Assembly: GCA_013398275.1 (NCBI GenBank)
Contig: VZSE01006228.1
Span: 186,001-250,000 of the forward strand
DNA: 64,000 bases
Direction of reading: 5' to 3'
Source: Promerops cafer
Lineage: Eukaryota; Chordata; Aves; Passeriformes; Nectariniidae
Within the stretch, counting starts at the first letter, position 1; every line of letters begins with the position of its first letter. The notes beneath the pieces were generated by a model that was not told where the DNA came from, searched no databases, and saw only the letters and a program-made list of their open reading frames with translations. The translations under genes were made by a program, and so were the position numbers. Below, in pieces: positions 26,402 through 39,943 of this stretch.

Positions 26402-29400
26402 TGCGCATTTTATTTAGCATTGGAGGTTTCAAACCTGCCAGAGAGTGAATATTTATCAGGCACACTACATTTAATATTTTTGTTTTCCAAATAGCCTAAT
26501 CCATGCTCCAAAACTGAGAACACAGTCAGTGCTCTACTCAGTCTACCTTTATCTGTAGCTGTGTGCATGGGTTCAAACTGCTGACTGCCAAAAGCAAGTC
26601 AGAACTAGAGTCTTGTTAACTTACTATTAAATGTTGTTGGTTGCAGTTACTGAGCTACCCAAATTCAAGTTTGGTGGTGGTTTTGGTGCTTTTTGTGACT
26701 TTCAATCTTAGAACTGAAGAATTTTCTTGTGGTTTTAAACCTACATTGTTGACAAAAGTGATCTGAGCCTATTCCATCTGCCTCATGGCCTTAATCAGGC
26801 ACACTCTGTTTCTTTGCTCAGCCACAAAAATAGCAACAGCATTTTCTTTAATATCTAGGATAATTTTGAAATTATCTATTTTTTTTTTAGGCAGAGCAAA
26901 AATCCTTTTTAGAAGGATCAAGAATCTAAATTCATCAGCATCCTGAATTGCCTTCCTTTTGGTTTTCATTAGCTGTTCAATTTCCTGGATTTAAGCTGCA
27001 TTTAAAATGCCAGAAAAAGGCCAAGCTAGAACCTAGTTCCGAGATTTCCAAGTGACCAGATGGAAGAACTAGAAATTCACCAAAGTGCCTGTCCATTGCC
27101 TAACAAATTTTGCAGACTACCTCTTGCCAATACTTATCCAAACTCAGCTGAAATTCCATCTGAAGTCTTTGAAGTCCTTCTGGAAAAGTAATTAAAAATA
27201 GTGACCCGTTAATCACTCATTAACTCACAAGTACGTAACTTTATATTGTCCCTTGTTGGAACTGTCAATAAGGCTGTTTCTATTTTCTTTGGCATTAATG
27301 TTTTGACATTTGTAATTCTCAGAACACAACATCAAGATCTAAATATGAATTCCTGGGTTTTTTTCATCTGGTAAAACAGTCACCTATTTTTCCCAGAATT
27401 GATTTTACTGTGCTTAGACTTAAAACATTTTTGTTTCAGCCACCTTATGTCAGAGCTATCTTTGATTTTGCAGTAGCAGAACAGCAAGGACTTTTAGGAG
27501 ATGGACCCAGCACAGAAGCAGAAGATGTAAAGCCCATATAGGGTTGCCCTGGTCCAACCCCCTGTGACAAGCTACCCCGAGAGCAAAAACCATTGTTATG
27601 AAGAGCAGTAAGCTTTGAGAGCCCTTTTTTTGGCCTTGTTTTTATTAGATGTTATCTGATATCACTCAAATATAAGAGGCAAGGGCAGGAAAAGAGGGTA
27701 CAAGAGTGAGTCATCAGGCAAACATTCCAGCCTTCCTGCCCATCAGAAGAATTCTTCTGAGGTCAGCCACAGAAATCTCCATCTGTATCAACAGCCCAAG
27801 AGAGAGCCAAGAGCACATTGAATGGACCTGTAAATTGCAAATAGTTCCTTCTATAAATTGCAAGTTGTTCCTTTTGAGACATACCTTCTCACACAAAGCA
27901 CCTCAGCGGTTCTGGGAAAGACAATAACAAGGCAAGGAGTCCACAACTGGTGACAACAGTTGTTAGAGCCAGCATCTTTTGTATGAAGCAGTGAAAAGAG
28001 CAAGAATACTGAGCAGATGTGATGGTTGCTTCCAAAAATATGTGAAGTTATAGAGAAAGCATGTGGACTCTTATATTTAGCCTTTTTCATAATACAATAA
28101 ATATGGTGTGCCGATGAAATTGAAAAGTAGCAGATGTGAAACAAATGGAAATGTTCTCAGAGATGCTGATTAAGTTGAGGAACTCAATGACACTAGACAT
28201 CACTGAGGTCAACAGCTTAAACCCAGGCAAGTAAGGAAAAAAAGTGAAAACCCTGCCAGCTACTCTCATGTCTAGCTGTAGGGATTCCCCATTCTGCAGA
28301 GTGCATCTGTTTCACTTGGTATTTGAGAGGAAACTGGTCAAGAAGTTTCTCTCAATATAATGTAATGTTTGCAGAATGGATTCTTCAATTAGGATTAAAA
28401 ACTCACTTTAAAAATTGTTATAAAAATTGAAAAACTCTCTGCAACAATTGTTTTCAGCACTTTGCTATCAAAGATTCATTGGAAATAGCTGTAATAAATT
28501 TTATTCTGATTTCCTAGGGGCAGCCCTTATTTTAATGCTGTTGTATTTCAGGTGGAGTAGAAATGCTTCTGTTGTCCCTTACATTAGTCTAGATTAACAG
28601 GCTTGCTAAATGCACAGATATTTGCTAAAATTTTAAGAAAAAACAAGAGCTGAAATCTATGTGTAATGTTCCAGCTGTCTGCAGATTGAAGAAAAAAGTA
28701 AAAATTTAAATGAGCTCACCAAAAATAACGAAATTTGGCTGAAAACCAGCTGGGCAAGAACAGAATTTAAAATCTGGAGTTACTTTGAGTACTGAATCTG
28801 ATTCCAGTAAAGCTTTAGTATGATTCCAGCAAAAAAACAATTTCCCTCCTGTTGTTTTCTCTGGGAACTACTTTTTAAAACCAGTTGTACCCATGCCATC
28901 CTGTCCAGAAAATGGTTTGAACTGGATATAAATAAGGAAAAGATTTTGACCACCATCCTCCCTTTTGAATGTCCTTATAATTGGCACAGATACATCATTG
29001 TCAATTAAATCCCTTAGCTAAGATTGAGGAACAAATTGGATTCAAGAAAGTCCCATTAATATGATAAAGAACTAATTTTTGATGTGCACAGTACATGAAA
29101 GTACAATGAATAATCTCCAATAACTGCAAATCATTATATTATTCAGTAGAAATGACAGGGTGATATGAAATCTTGCAATAAATTGTGAAGATGTAAGCAA
29201 ACATAAAATTGCCTTAAACAGAAAATCAAGAAAAGATTAAGGGAAAAGTCTTCTTTTTAGTGGTATTATCTCATAGTCAAAGGAGCAGTGTAATGAAGCT
29301 TTCAGTAATAACAATCAAAAACATGTTTGTGAAAAATCATTTGACATGTTATAGGTCAAATGACAAAGCCAACAAAGAGTACAGGAAAAGAAATGCCCAA

Positions 29401-30130
29401 CCTGTGAAAACAGAAGAGTGTTGCTATAATTTGTAAAGCAAGGATAAATGAGGAATGGAATAAATTAGACACACTGTAAGGGAAGAAAGCCCTATACAGC
29501 AAATTGCTTTGAAATATGGAAATATTGTGACTGTCACCAAGTCAAAGACACAGCGGTATGGAGTTGTTGCACAGCCAGTGCAACAGAGTTAGCTGGCCTT
29601 CTGAAAGCACACTCACATATGAGCTAAAGAATCAATTTTATTCCAGTCTAAATGAATGCCTAGTACAACATAAAATACTGCAAAAAAGAAGCCCTTTTGA
29701 TGAATCACCATTACATGTTGTTTGTAGATTAGACCATATGTTCATACGAGGAAAAAACATTGCCCAGAACTATTTCTAAATTGCTACCATTACATCAGCC
29801 CCCAGTTATAAAAATAATAGAGAACCTTTTTCAGATAAAGTCATTCTTAATTCAGCAGAAGGAAATGGATTGCACAAAAACATTATTGCAACAGAAAACA
29901 GGCTTTTATTGCCCCCACAAGGTCTTCGGATATTCGCAGGGACTTAGTGAATGCAATCACAGAACAAAAATGCAAGAAATATATTTGCCAGGAAGCATCC
30001 CATTGACTTGGCTACCAAATTTGGAGACAACCTTGGAGCACGAGCTGGAAAATTGAAGATAAATAAATAAAAAGGAAACATCATTACTGAAAGGAAAAAA
30101 TATGGAAAATTGCAACTTATTAGAGACATT
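26402..30130. other. Non-coding DNA, no gene seen
   Basis: No coding exon or classified repeat can be supported. A perfect 18-bp palindrome lies at 27743-27760. A stretch near 27545-27580 faintly recalls avian repeat 3' ends but is too short and diverged to call. The adjacent open frames at 29558-29779 and 29760-30056 have no recognisable content. Confidence 0.6.
27743..27760. repeat. Perfect 18-bp palindrome
   Basis: The sequence TCAGAAGAATTCTTCTGA is identical to its own reverse complement, with no spacer, and has an EcoRI site (GAATTC) at its centre. The next flanking bases do not pair. It could bind a symmetric dimeric factor, but nothing beside it supports a function. Confidence 0.9.
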
Positions 30131-30190
30131 GAAAAAAACTCAGGAGCATCACAAAATCAGGAAAAAAACCCAGGAGCATCACAAAGCCTG
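30131..30190. repeat. Two-copy 30-bp tandem repeat
   Basis: Units 30131-30160 and 30161-30190 align without gaps and share the core CAGGAGCATCACAAA. Only a few substitutions separate them, so the duplication is fairly recent. The unit length is a multiple of three, but no real reading frame crosses it. Confidence 0.9.
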
Positions 30191-31844
30191 AGAATGAGAA
30201 GGTTGCTTTTGAGAAATATATTACAATGTTTTTAAAAAAAAGATGGTATTTTAGAGAAAGAAGCAGTGATGAAACAAAAAACAAATGATGATTTGAACAC
30301 GTTAAAGAGAAATTTACAACTTGATTTTTGTGAGATTTTTTACAGAAAAATGAAACCCTTTACAAATGAAGATCTACAAAGATTGTGTTATGGTCTTTGA
30401 GAAAGATGGGACAGACCAAAGGAATGGACAAGTTTCTAAGCTACACTAATGGATATTATGGGCTATGGGTTACACAGCTTGGAATGAAAACAGACCAACA
30501 GTGGGCTATTTTCAAGAAAACTAGTTTTCATATCCACTTTTTATTTCTTTGTTTCATAAAATTCATGGCACTTTAAACATTATTTACATTTTTCCTTTAA
30601 TGATTTTAATAATTTTTAGAATATTAAACCATTAATTGGAAAGGTAGTTTTCTTTTTTTTTTTCCATAATTTTTGCCTGGAAAAAAAATGCAAAAGAGTT
30701 TTTGAGCTGATTTTGGGAGCTATGTAAACAAATATTTCATACAGTGTTTCAGGAAAGTAAAATGGGTCATTTAAGCAGTAGGAAATTGGAGACAACTTTA
30801 AAACTGCTGGGCAGACAAACAAGAGGTGCATTCTGTTCCCAAAACACTACTTTGTTTCCAAAGTTCAATAAGTCACATCATCATTCCATGATTACTTCTC
30901 TCACCTCTTTTCTACGTTGTCAACATGGATTATATGGTCTGAGACAGGATTTGATCCTTATGAATTTACACGACATGTCACAGAAAACCTCCAAAATTAA
31001 GTGCAATCTAAAAGCAGCAGATCAATAAAGAGGGATAAAGACATATTTTAATATATTTAGATATGCTAAATATCAGGTGTTCAATGACAAACATTGAAAT
31101 CATATATTTCCTTTGGCTAGCATCATCAGCTGCAGTAGTCCTCATAACAAATTTCTGAAATCCCTGTGGAATATGTAGAATACAGCCAGAAAGGAACATA
31201 GTGTAAACACTCATTCATTTGTGAAAAGCAGATGTGTTTCTCACAACTGGCATTGCAGAAGAATTGCACCACACACCTAGCCATGAAGACGAAATTCTTC
31301 AGGATTTATCAAGGCAGGGGGAAGAAGTACCTTTTGGAGTAGAATGAGATTCTGGATAGTAAGAGGCAAGAAACCAGCTACTGATATGTTCATTGACAGT
31401 GACACAATAGAAAATAACCAAAAGCTATTGCAAATACTTATGTTAATACACAGGAAACCTTGAGATTTTTTGGTAATCTAATACTTCTCTGAAGAATAAT
31501 TCCATTTGCTTTGTCATTTGGCTTCTCTGCCAAGTTTTTCTGAAGCCAGTCCAGAAAAGACAGGCTCACATGTAGTACCTCTATCTGTATTTCTTGAACA
31601 TGAAAGATCAAAAGAGAGTAAAGTTGTATCATAAATAAAGGCTTTCTTATTTATAGAATTCTTTCTTTGTTCCACAGGTATGACTCTGTGTGGCCATGGG
31701 CCATCATCAGAAAAAAAAAGTAAGTAAGAAAAAAAAAGGATTCCTACTGAAAGAAAACAATATTTTTCCCTCTCAGTAGGTGATTTTCTCTGAGGTCAGC
31801 CAGGTTTGTGGGACTTTTTGTTTTTCCCACAGTATTGTGATTTG

Positions 31845-31890
31845 TTTCCTGTTGATAGGAATATAATTTCCTGTTGCAGTAGGAATATAA
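31845..31890. repeat. Two-copy 22/24-bp tandem repeat
   Basis: Unit 31845-31866 and unit 31867-31890 share TTTCCTGTTG at the start and AGGAATATAA at the end. The second copy carries two extra bases in the middle. This is a local slippage duplication. Confidence 0.85.
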
Positions 31891-33571
31891 TTTGCTTTGG
31901 AAATTGTAGTATAACTGGTGTCTTAATGCCTATATTTTTGAATTAGTGAAAATTTGAATACCCCAGAAATAAAAGGCAGAAAAAAAATTATAGAGAAAAG
32001 CGTATTTACTACAATTGGGAATTCTCACCTCATTCTTTGTTAATTGGGTGCATTGGTTATGCCATTTGCAGTAACCTGAGATAGGTCTAAGACCCAACAG
32101 TACTTTTTCAAGAGTAAATAATACTTTTAAAACCTTGCATTGTCTTAGTTTAGTAATCTTGATGATAGAGAGGCTCTAAAATGCTTACCAACTCTGTAAA
32201 CTAAAAGCATATTTAAAATACAGAAATTACAAATATCAGTAAGCAACCATGTTCAAATAAAAGGAACAAAATTCTATCAATGGATATATCAGGACTTAAT
32301 AATTTCTAGTGTAGAAAGACAATGATAATCCAGAGCCAGCCCACTACTGTGTGACCAGCAACATTTATAAGAAAAGCTGCAGTCACATCTTAAAGCCTCT
32401 TAGTGGGAATCTGTCAAGAAAATTTCTCAGGTGTTCCAGCCACACAATACTCTGAGAAGATCACTTCTGACAGTTTGGAAACACAAACAGGAAGGTATTT
32501 ATGAGATAATGGGATAGCTGCTGGGTTTTGTGGTTTGTTCAGGTTTTTTAGTTCTCTTTACTGTACATGCCCAGCTTGCACTGTGTAAAGCCAGCAGCAG
32601 AGAGTAGGGGAGCTATTTTACTCCACAGAAACAAAAAAAACCCCACCAGGTGCTAAAATGGGCATAATGGAAATTAGAAACATTCACATTATTTCTCTAG
32701 CATAGGTGACCTCTCCACCAGAGCAAACAGATCAATTGTAAAACCAAGGCCACTCTTCAGGTTGCTGCACCTGGTGGTCATATGTTTCCTTCCACACATT
32801 ATGCTGGTCATTACTTTCATTCTACACAGTCATAATTTTCATTACACACTCTTCTTCCAGGGTGGCTAGGCAAGGTGTTATTTGGGACATATTATCATAT
32901 ATTTTAGACTAATATGTTTGACATATTTTCAGTTAGACATTGGAAGACATCAGTAAAGATCAGTACTTTGGAAGGCATGTTTTCACAGTGAAAATAAAAG
33001 ATATCCCATGTGTTAGAAAAGCACATTCAAAACTTTGCCTTGCACCTCCTACACTTCCCTCTCAGATGTTTTTACCATTCCCTGAGCCTCCTTGGAGGCC
33101 TCTCTTCTCTCTTTGTCCTTCTGGTAATCAAGGTAGCTTTTCTCCAGAAGTTCCCAGCAGCTGATTTATTTTTTGGCCCAATTCCTGCCACTGATTTCAC
33201 TCGACAGCTGCACTCTGGTTGCAGACATAGTGGGCATGCCTCAAGTGAGTTTAAACTTGTAATGGTTCCTGAAGCACCTGGGGCTTAATCAGTTTCCTAT
33301 TTGAAGCCCTCAAGAGGACAAAGCACATTAATTAATCACCTCAAGATGTCAATTGCTCTGATCTTCAGCCTAGGACCAGGTAAGTCCTGTGTCTTGAGCC
33401 CTCCTGAAACAGAACAACAGTTTTCTGTGCAAGGCAAGCTCACACAAAATCCTAGGAACACATCACCACAGCCACTGGTTTCTCCAGGGTATTAGAAACA
33501 CTTTTCTCCTGTTTCTTTTGTCGTTTTGGCTAGGCAGGTCTCAAAATCCAGCTATCTAGATGAGAATTTTC

Positions 33572-33591
33572 TTTTTTTTTTTTTTTTTTTT
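33572..33591. repeat. Poly-T run (20 T)
   Basis: Twenty uninterrupted T residues. A retrocopy on the minus strand would end in such a run, but no AATAAA-type signal or gene-like body is evident on its plus-coordinate side. Confidence 0.85.
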
Positions 33592-36500
33592 GTGATAGAC
33601 TGTAATCTACAGAGAAAATTTAATAGAATGCTTTGAGGTTTGGGGTTTTTTTTTCTGTTAATGAAAAAAAATACTGGAGCAACCTTTCCTCACTGAAAGG
33701 GTTTTTTTTGTATTGAAGTGCCAAGGTGAATGTGTCTGAGATCAGATTATTTTATTGTTGTTGCTGTTGACATTAGTTGACTATTACTTCATTTTGTCTA
33801 TAACTCCTGTCCGATTTGCTTCTGTCTCAGCTGTGCTCACCAGCCAGATGCTCCCTGTTAGCAGAGTCTTCTCAGCCAAACACAATCAGAGGCTTGCAGG
33901 GTCATGTGTAATAAGCTTGCCCTGGTCTGTTCTCATTACCCAGAAAAAGGAGCTCAGGATAACTGACCCCCTTAGCCAACCCAACAAGAACTGCCTACAT
34001 ATTTCTGCTTCAGCTCACGATCTTATTTTCACCATGTTAAATATATTGTGCTCATAGTCTTTGCCTAGGACACGTTAAGTTGCTCTCCAAGTTTTCAAGC
34101 TACTGTGGTATTAGATTGTTCAAATCAATATAATATTCATCTTTCCAGATAAATTTGGGATTTATATATATTTAATACAACTACAACCAAGAAAAAGAGT
34201 AGGAATACACCTATGGAGAATTTAGAGCAGTTACACTGGAGATAAATTTGAGCCAAATTTCTCCAGAGAAAACGGTTGTGGTGCAGACTGCCATTCCTAT
34301 TTAAAACCAAACACAAAATCCTATTCTGTTCTATGAAACAGCTGATTCTGTTTTGCAGAAACTTTCCTCCAATCTAAAGACATTAGCAGAAAACATGAGC
34401 AATTTAAGCATTTATGTGACAGTCATGCATATGCAGTAGGTATACACAAAATACTATGCATATATTCTGAGAGAGACAGATTACACTTTCTGCTTTAAAG
34501 TAGTCCCTCTGGCACTCTTAAGATGCCAGGATATTATGATGTGTTGCTATTTTTCTGGTGAGCAAGGGAAAGTAGTAAGCAGATGCAATGCCCTTCTCCT
34601 TACTGTTGATCCCATTTATTTTGTGCACAAGGTAGAAGGAAACCTGTTTTCAGAAAATGATAACAGCTTTGAAATAGAGTTCAGCTGCAAGCAGTGCTCA
34701 CTGGCTGAAAAGAGTTTTCAGTCAATTTAGTGCAACAATAATAGTCAAGGTTAGGGAACCATTTTTCTCTCTCCTAAATATGTCGTAGCACCAGCATGAT
34801 TTTAACAAGACAGCTCTTAGTTTTTATTTCTTTCACTCATTCCTTGGGTTTGTTGCCAAGAGCAACACAAAGAATGCACCAGGGTGTCATAATAATCCTC
34901 CATTAAATCCCTAGTATTTGAATTTTAATGCTATAATTCAACAGCTGACAAAAGCCCATTGAGCAGGTCTAAGGAGAGGAAAAGAGCTGGTCCCATTTTC
35001 TCAGGGGGTGATGCTATAGCAACATGGAATGAATTTGGGGTCAGGGAACAAGCTGTCTCCAAGCTTTGTTTGCATTTCCTGGCTAAAAGTAGAATCTGGT
35101 GTTATAAATTTAACCAAAATAAGTGGTTATTTGGAGTTGCATGAAGATCGTTCACTCTGTAAAAATGTGTGACTTGTAAAAAAAAGAGTGGAGACAACAA
35201 AACCTGTGGCCAGCAAGACAACAAACTAACAGACTACTTTAGAAAGTGCCAGTCTAAGATTTCACAATCCCTCTTCCTTCTCTGGTTTCCCTACCTTCCA
35301 GTGCAAACCCTGCACCAGAACTTGAAATGATGCAACACACTAAGTCCATTCTAAAGGAATAACACAAAGACAGCAAAGTCAATAACAGTGGAACAGAGAC
35401 CTCTTATAATCATCAAAGACCTCAGAAAAGTCTGGTATGCCATTTGTTATGCTTAGCTGTCCCCACACTGAAGGCTTTTGTGCTCTGGGGAATGTTGTTT
35501 GGTGGAGACAAATGAATACACCTGGAAGACAATTGTCCATTGTGCCAAACACGGCTCATTGGGTGCAGCGCAGCCCCCTGCCCGAAGCCCTCCCTTCCCT
35601 GAGCATTCCTCTTCCCTCAGGGCTGGAGTCTCTGTGCAGCTGTTCTCAGAGCTGAGTTTAGTGGGGATTAGAGCTCAGGGTAGGTAATAGAGTACATTGA
35701 CAATTTCTGTGTCTTCCACATTGTGAGGTATATTTTAAAGAAGAGGGCAGAGTCATTCCTCTTCACATGTATAATAATCAGAGATTCATTAGATAATAGT
35801 GATATAATGAGATATAAAATATTAGAAATAATATGATTTCCAGTTCTCTGTGTGGACATAAAGATTTTGTCATTGAAGAAAACTATCAATATTTTATTGA
35901 ATTTGAGATCATGGGAACTTTTTCTTTATTTTTCCACTTTGAAATCCACTGCTGATCACCTCTAGCTGGCCAACTGCCCAGCTCCTCTACTGCTGGAGAC
36001 TGTAACAAGGATGCCTCAGTTCTGACAGTTCTTGCTCAGGCTGAGAGATCAGGGACACATCAACACCGGGAGTATGGCTGTTAATGCTGATGTACGGCGG
36101 GTGGAGTGTGTTTGCTAGGTGAAGTGATGTAGGCAGGATGGATGAAGGAAGAACACCTGTGACTGTGGGGTGAAGAAGTGAGACATGGTTTTGAGGCCTT
36201 TGAGAGGTATTTGTACAGGACAGATCAGGGTAAGTAGGAACTGGCAGAGCAGCAACCCCTATTGCAGTGGATATGTTTCATGGCTGTTTGGTCCTGCAGG
36301 TGTTGTAGGTGGAGTACAAGGCTCCTGAACCAGAGGTTGCCTTGAACTGCAGTGCCTGCACATCTTCCTGATAGCGTGTAATTTTCTGTCTTTCACACCA
36401 ATCCCTCTGACAAGCGTTTGGTGCACAGCAAGAGGCTTAGGAAACATTCCTCCATTCACCGTCCTCCTCCAGAGCTCAGTAGTAAAAACTTTCTACAAGA

Positions 36501-39500
36501 AAAACACAGCTATGGAGTGTCATACTCTGCAATTCCCAGTCCTTCCTCCCGCGTGCCTCTGGATGAGTGAAGCCACCGGGGACTCAGTAAACCACTCCTC
36601 TCTTCAGCGTATCTCTGTGACAGAACAGGAGCTCCCTGCTTTTTTTTTTTGTCAGCAAATCCATTACACCAAATTACTGTTTTCCCAAACCTGCATTTCA
36701 AACTTATCTGGGCCAAACTTGCATTAGAGCTGCCACATGAAATGCATGTGATTGTTCCTAGGCTGTCCACATGCGGCTTTTTGGGAGTGGTGCACCCATT
36801 TCTCCCTGCTATTATACCAGTATCATTAAGCTTCTTATTCACAGCCCCTTAAAAACAGAGCACCTTGTGCCTACAGTTTCTTTCCCATGTTTGTGAATTG
36901 CTTTCTAGTTCAGTTTTGCTTTATCTAAGATGAACAGATTTTATGAAAATTCCATTCTTTCACCCTATAGAGAGCCATTTTTGAATAGAAAAGCTGTAAG
37001 CACTGGAGCCCCACTCCAAAAGAGTTCAGCTCACTTGACTTCAGGGTCTTTAGAGCAGGAATGATTCCTGTCAGCCTGCTAGATCTAAAAGGGAAGCAGT
37101 TCATGTGCAAACAGCTTTCCATCATTATCCTGGGAAGAATCCCACTGGGAGAATAAAGAGTAGCCATAGGAGAAAATTTCTGCAGTAATGGCATGTCATT
37201 CTCTTGACCCTCTGCTGAAGTGTTCATTTTTGTTATAGATCAGGCAAGAAATATGACGTTTTATTGTGTGAGATTTCCAGGCAAGCATTCCTCAATGGGG
37301 TGCAGTTCTCACTGGGTAATAGTCTACAGGACCATTCTAGAGAAAATAAGAAACTTCACTGTCATAACTTTAAGCCTGGAAAGCTATAAATTGCGAAGAT
37401 CCTTTGTTAGATATTTTTTATTTAGTGCTCTTTGTGTGGCTGAACTTATTTACATACAGAGCTTATTTGATTTATGTATTAGCCACATTGATTCTGATTA
37501 TTCCAACAAATGAAGAACAGAGGCAGACTTTGAAAGGTTTGCCAAGGTTTTGGAACACCTTTTCTGTTCTGGAATTGGGGATTCCGTGGATGAAATTAAA
37601 ACCTCATAGCTTGAATCAGCATCTCCTGACTTTTGCTGTAAATACCCTTTCATGGTATCAGTGTGGCCACAGTGCTGCTGAATTGATGCCTACTCAGGCA
37701 AAGGTGTGCACGAATGGCACTGCTTGGGATTTGCAATTCTTCACTGAACAGCATTTCACTGCGTAAGTGCAGGTGCTGCTCTGCTGGTCTTGGTGCGTAT
37801 CGAGTTTCTTGGAGGAGTGGTGTGCTCAGGCCTCCAGCAAGCCAAACACACACATGCACACAGTTACTGAGAACAACAGTAATCAACCCTTAGAAGCTGC
37901 TTAAAGACTTCTCTGGTTTACAATAGTGCTATTGGCAATAGGTGTTAGAATCAGCAAAGTAAATGGCTTCAGTATAAATGAGATATGCTGGAGAAGGAGA
38001 GCTGAAACAGAAACAGAAGGGACCAAGATGAGCAAACACCGAAAAAGCTCACTGCACTTGTGATGTCAGGTATGCCTATGCTGGTTTTGCACTCTCTGCT
38101 ATGGATTTGTTTTGGGCAGACATGCATCAGCCTCAGTCTAGAGGCACACAATTTGGCAATACAAGATCAGGCTGATCCTGAGCCACAGACGCCTATCTGA
38201 GCTCTGAAATATCTAAGTACTGCAGTGGCTGTATTTCAACTACCTCCACTTTCAATATGCGTAGGGTACAAATATTCTTTCAGAAGGTAAGTCTGCTCAT
38301 TACTGTTTATGGAAGTCCCTTTCCATCCCTTGTTACCTTGGTGCAAACCCTGTGTATCAATCTTAGTTCTATTGCGGATCTGCTTAATTTTGTTTGATGC
38401 TCATTGGACTCCTTTGTAGTTTTTGAAAGGCAACAAGTGATACTCAAGGCCGATTTGGCTAGCCAATCTCTGAATACCTCTGTGATGACTAGCTGTAAGT
38501 CTACCTCTTCCCAAAGGCATTCCTGTCAACATAACTGATTTCTCTTTTTGAGTATCTTTAGGATAAAACAAGCCTTAGGAAAGACAACGGATGGTATACA
38601 TATCAATAATCTGATGCCCAGAATGAAGTCAGCATTGAAGTTCACAGTCAAGGGCTCTCAGAATCTAATTAAATGGCTCCCTTCAAGTTTTCAATGGTCC
38701 ACTACACAGTTATCAGAGAAAGGAATCCTTTTGCTAGCAAATGCCATCCAGAATCAAATCTGTGATAACAAGTACATCCTTTTGCTTTCTTCTCTTTATT
38801 TTCTACTTCCATGATAAGCTGACCTACTTCTCTGAACAGAGAAGAGGGGAAATCTAGCGAGAAAGCAGAAAGAGACATCCTCACACTGAAGGTGCTGCTG
38901 AAGCATGCAGATCTTCCCATAGAAAGACTATTCCTTGTAAATTCGTGTGAAAGGCTCTGTGACTTGACGCTGCCCAGATTCCCATGAAGAAATATCACCT
39001 AACCTAACTAATGTAGAGCAGAAGGAACAATAACACCTTTCTGAATTAGTGAAAGCAAGGGAATTGGCAAGACTAGAGGCAGTACATTTTGCTGGTTGCA
39101 TATGATCAATAAACGTGTGGTGTTAATTTGCTGAGGAAGTCTGAGCTACTTTTTAATGAGGAGCTGAGGGAAGTCCATTGTGAAATATGAACATATTTAT
39201 CCCAACTAGAGACGAATGATGGCAAAGGATATCACAATAAGATACAAGATATCTCAAAGAGAACAAGAAACCTATTATTTCCTTTCTTTACAGCTTGTTT
39301 GGAATTTGTTGGTGGCAACTGTGGCCAGTTAAACAGCAGTTTCCTGATGTTACTTATCTGTCAAAGGAAAGGAAAGTTATTTCCCATTATGAAAACAACA
39401 GATGTGAGTTGTACCCTGGAAACTGAACCTCAGGTCAAACAAGCACTTCTTGAGAGTGAATAGTACAAAAACTAAATTAAGAACAACTTAAATGACATTT

Positions 39501-39922
39501 CTGGTTTTAAAATGTTGAGATTTTTTTTACCTTCTCATAACCAATAAATTTCTTTGCTGACAACAATTTTCTGTGAGGAAGACAGGAAGCTATTACAATG
39601 TTGAAATAATTAAAAGTTTTGCTCTGTCTTTGGATGGGTGCTTGCATCCATGTGAATGAAACCTGATTTGGTGCAGTGTGTATGCTGAGAAGTGCAAACA
39701 TGGATTCAAGTCATGCCTAATTATGGCTACCCCAGTGTGTGTACAGTAAGTGCTCCTGTGTTTCCATCTGAGAAGTCCTGGACTGGAATATATGTATGCA
39801 TGCACTGTACAGATGGCCAACATATGTGATCAGGAATGTTCTCGGGTGCATCAGACTAGATGCAAAGATTAACTCCTGTGAGTACGTGCAGCGAGCCCGG
39901 GGTGTCTGGAGAGTCAGCTTGC

Positions 39923-39943
39923 ACCAGTGCTCCGGGCACTGGT
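39923..39943. repeat. Perfect 8-bp GC-rich hairpin
   Basis: The arms ACCAGTGC (39923-39930) and GCACTGGT (39936-39943) pair perfectly around the 5-nt loop TCCGG. A direct repeat TGTCTGGA flanks it at 39903-39910 and 39950-39957. It sits inside a locally GC- and CpG-richer patch. No transcript or terminator role can be inferred. Confidence 0.75.

Noticed and set aside
27540..27600. Possible CR1 3' end (GTCCAACCCCCTGTG-like stretch)
   Set aside because: Only a short word resembles avian repeat 3' ends; no flanking similarity or tandem tail was found.
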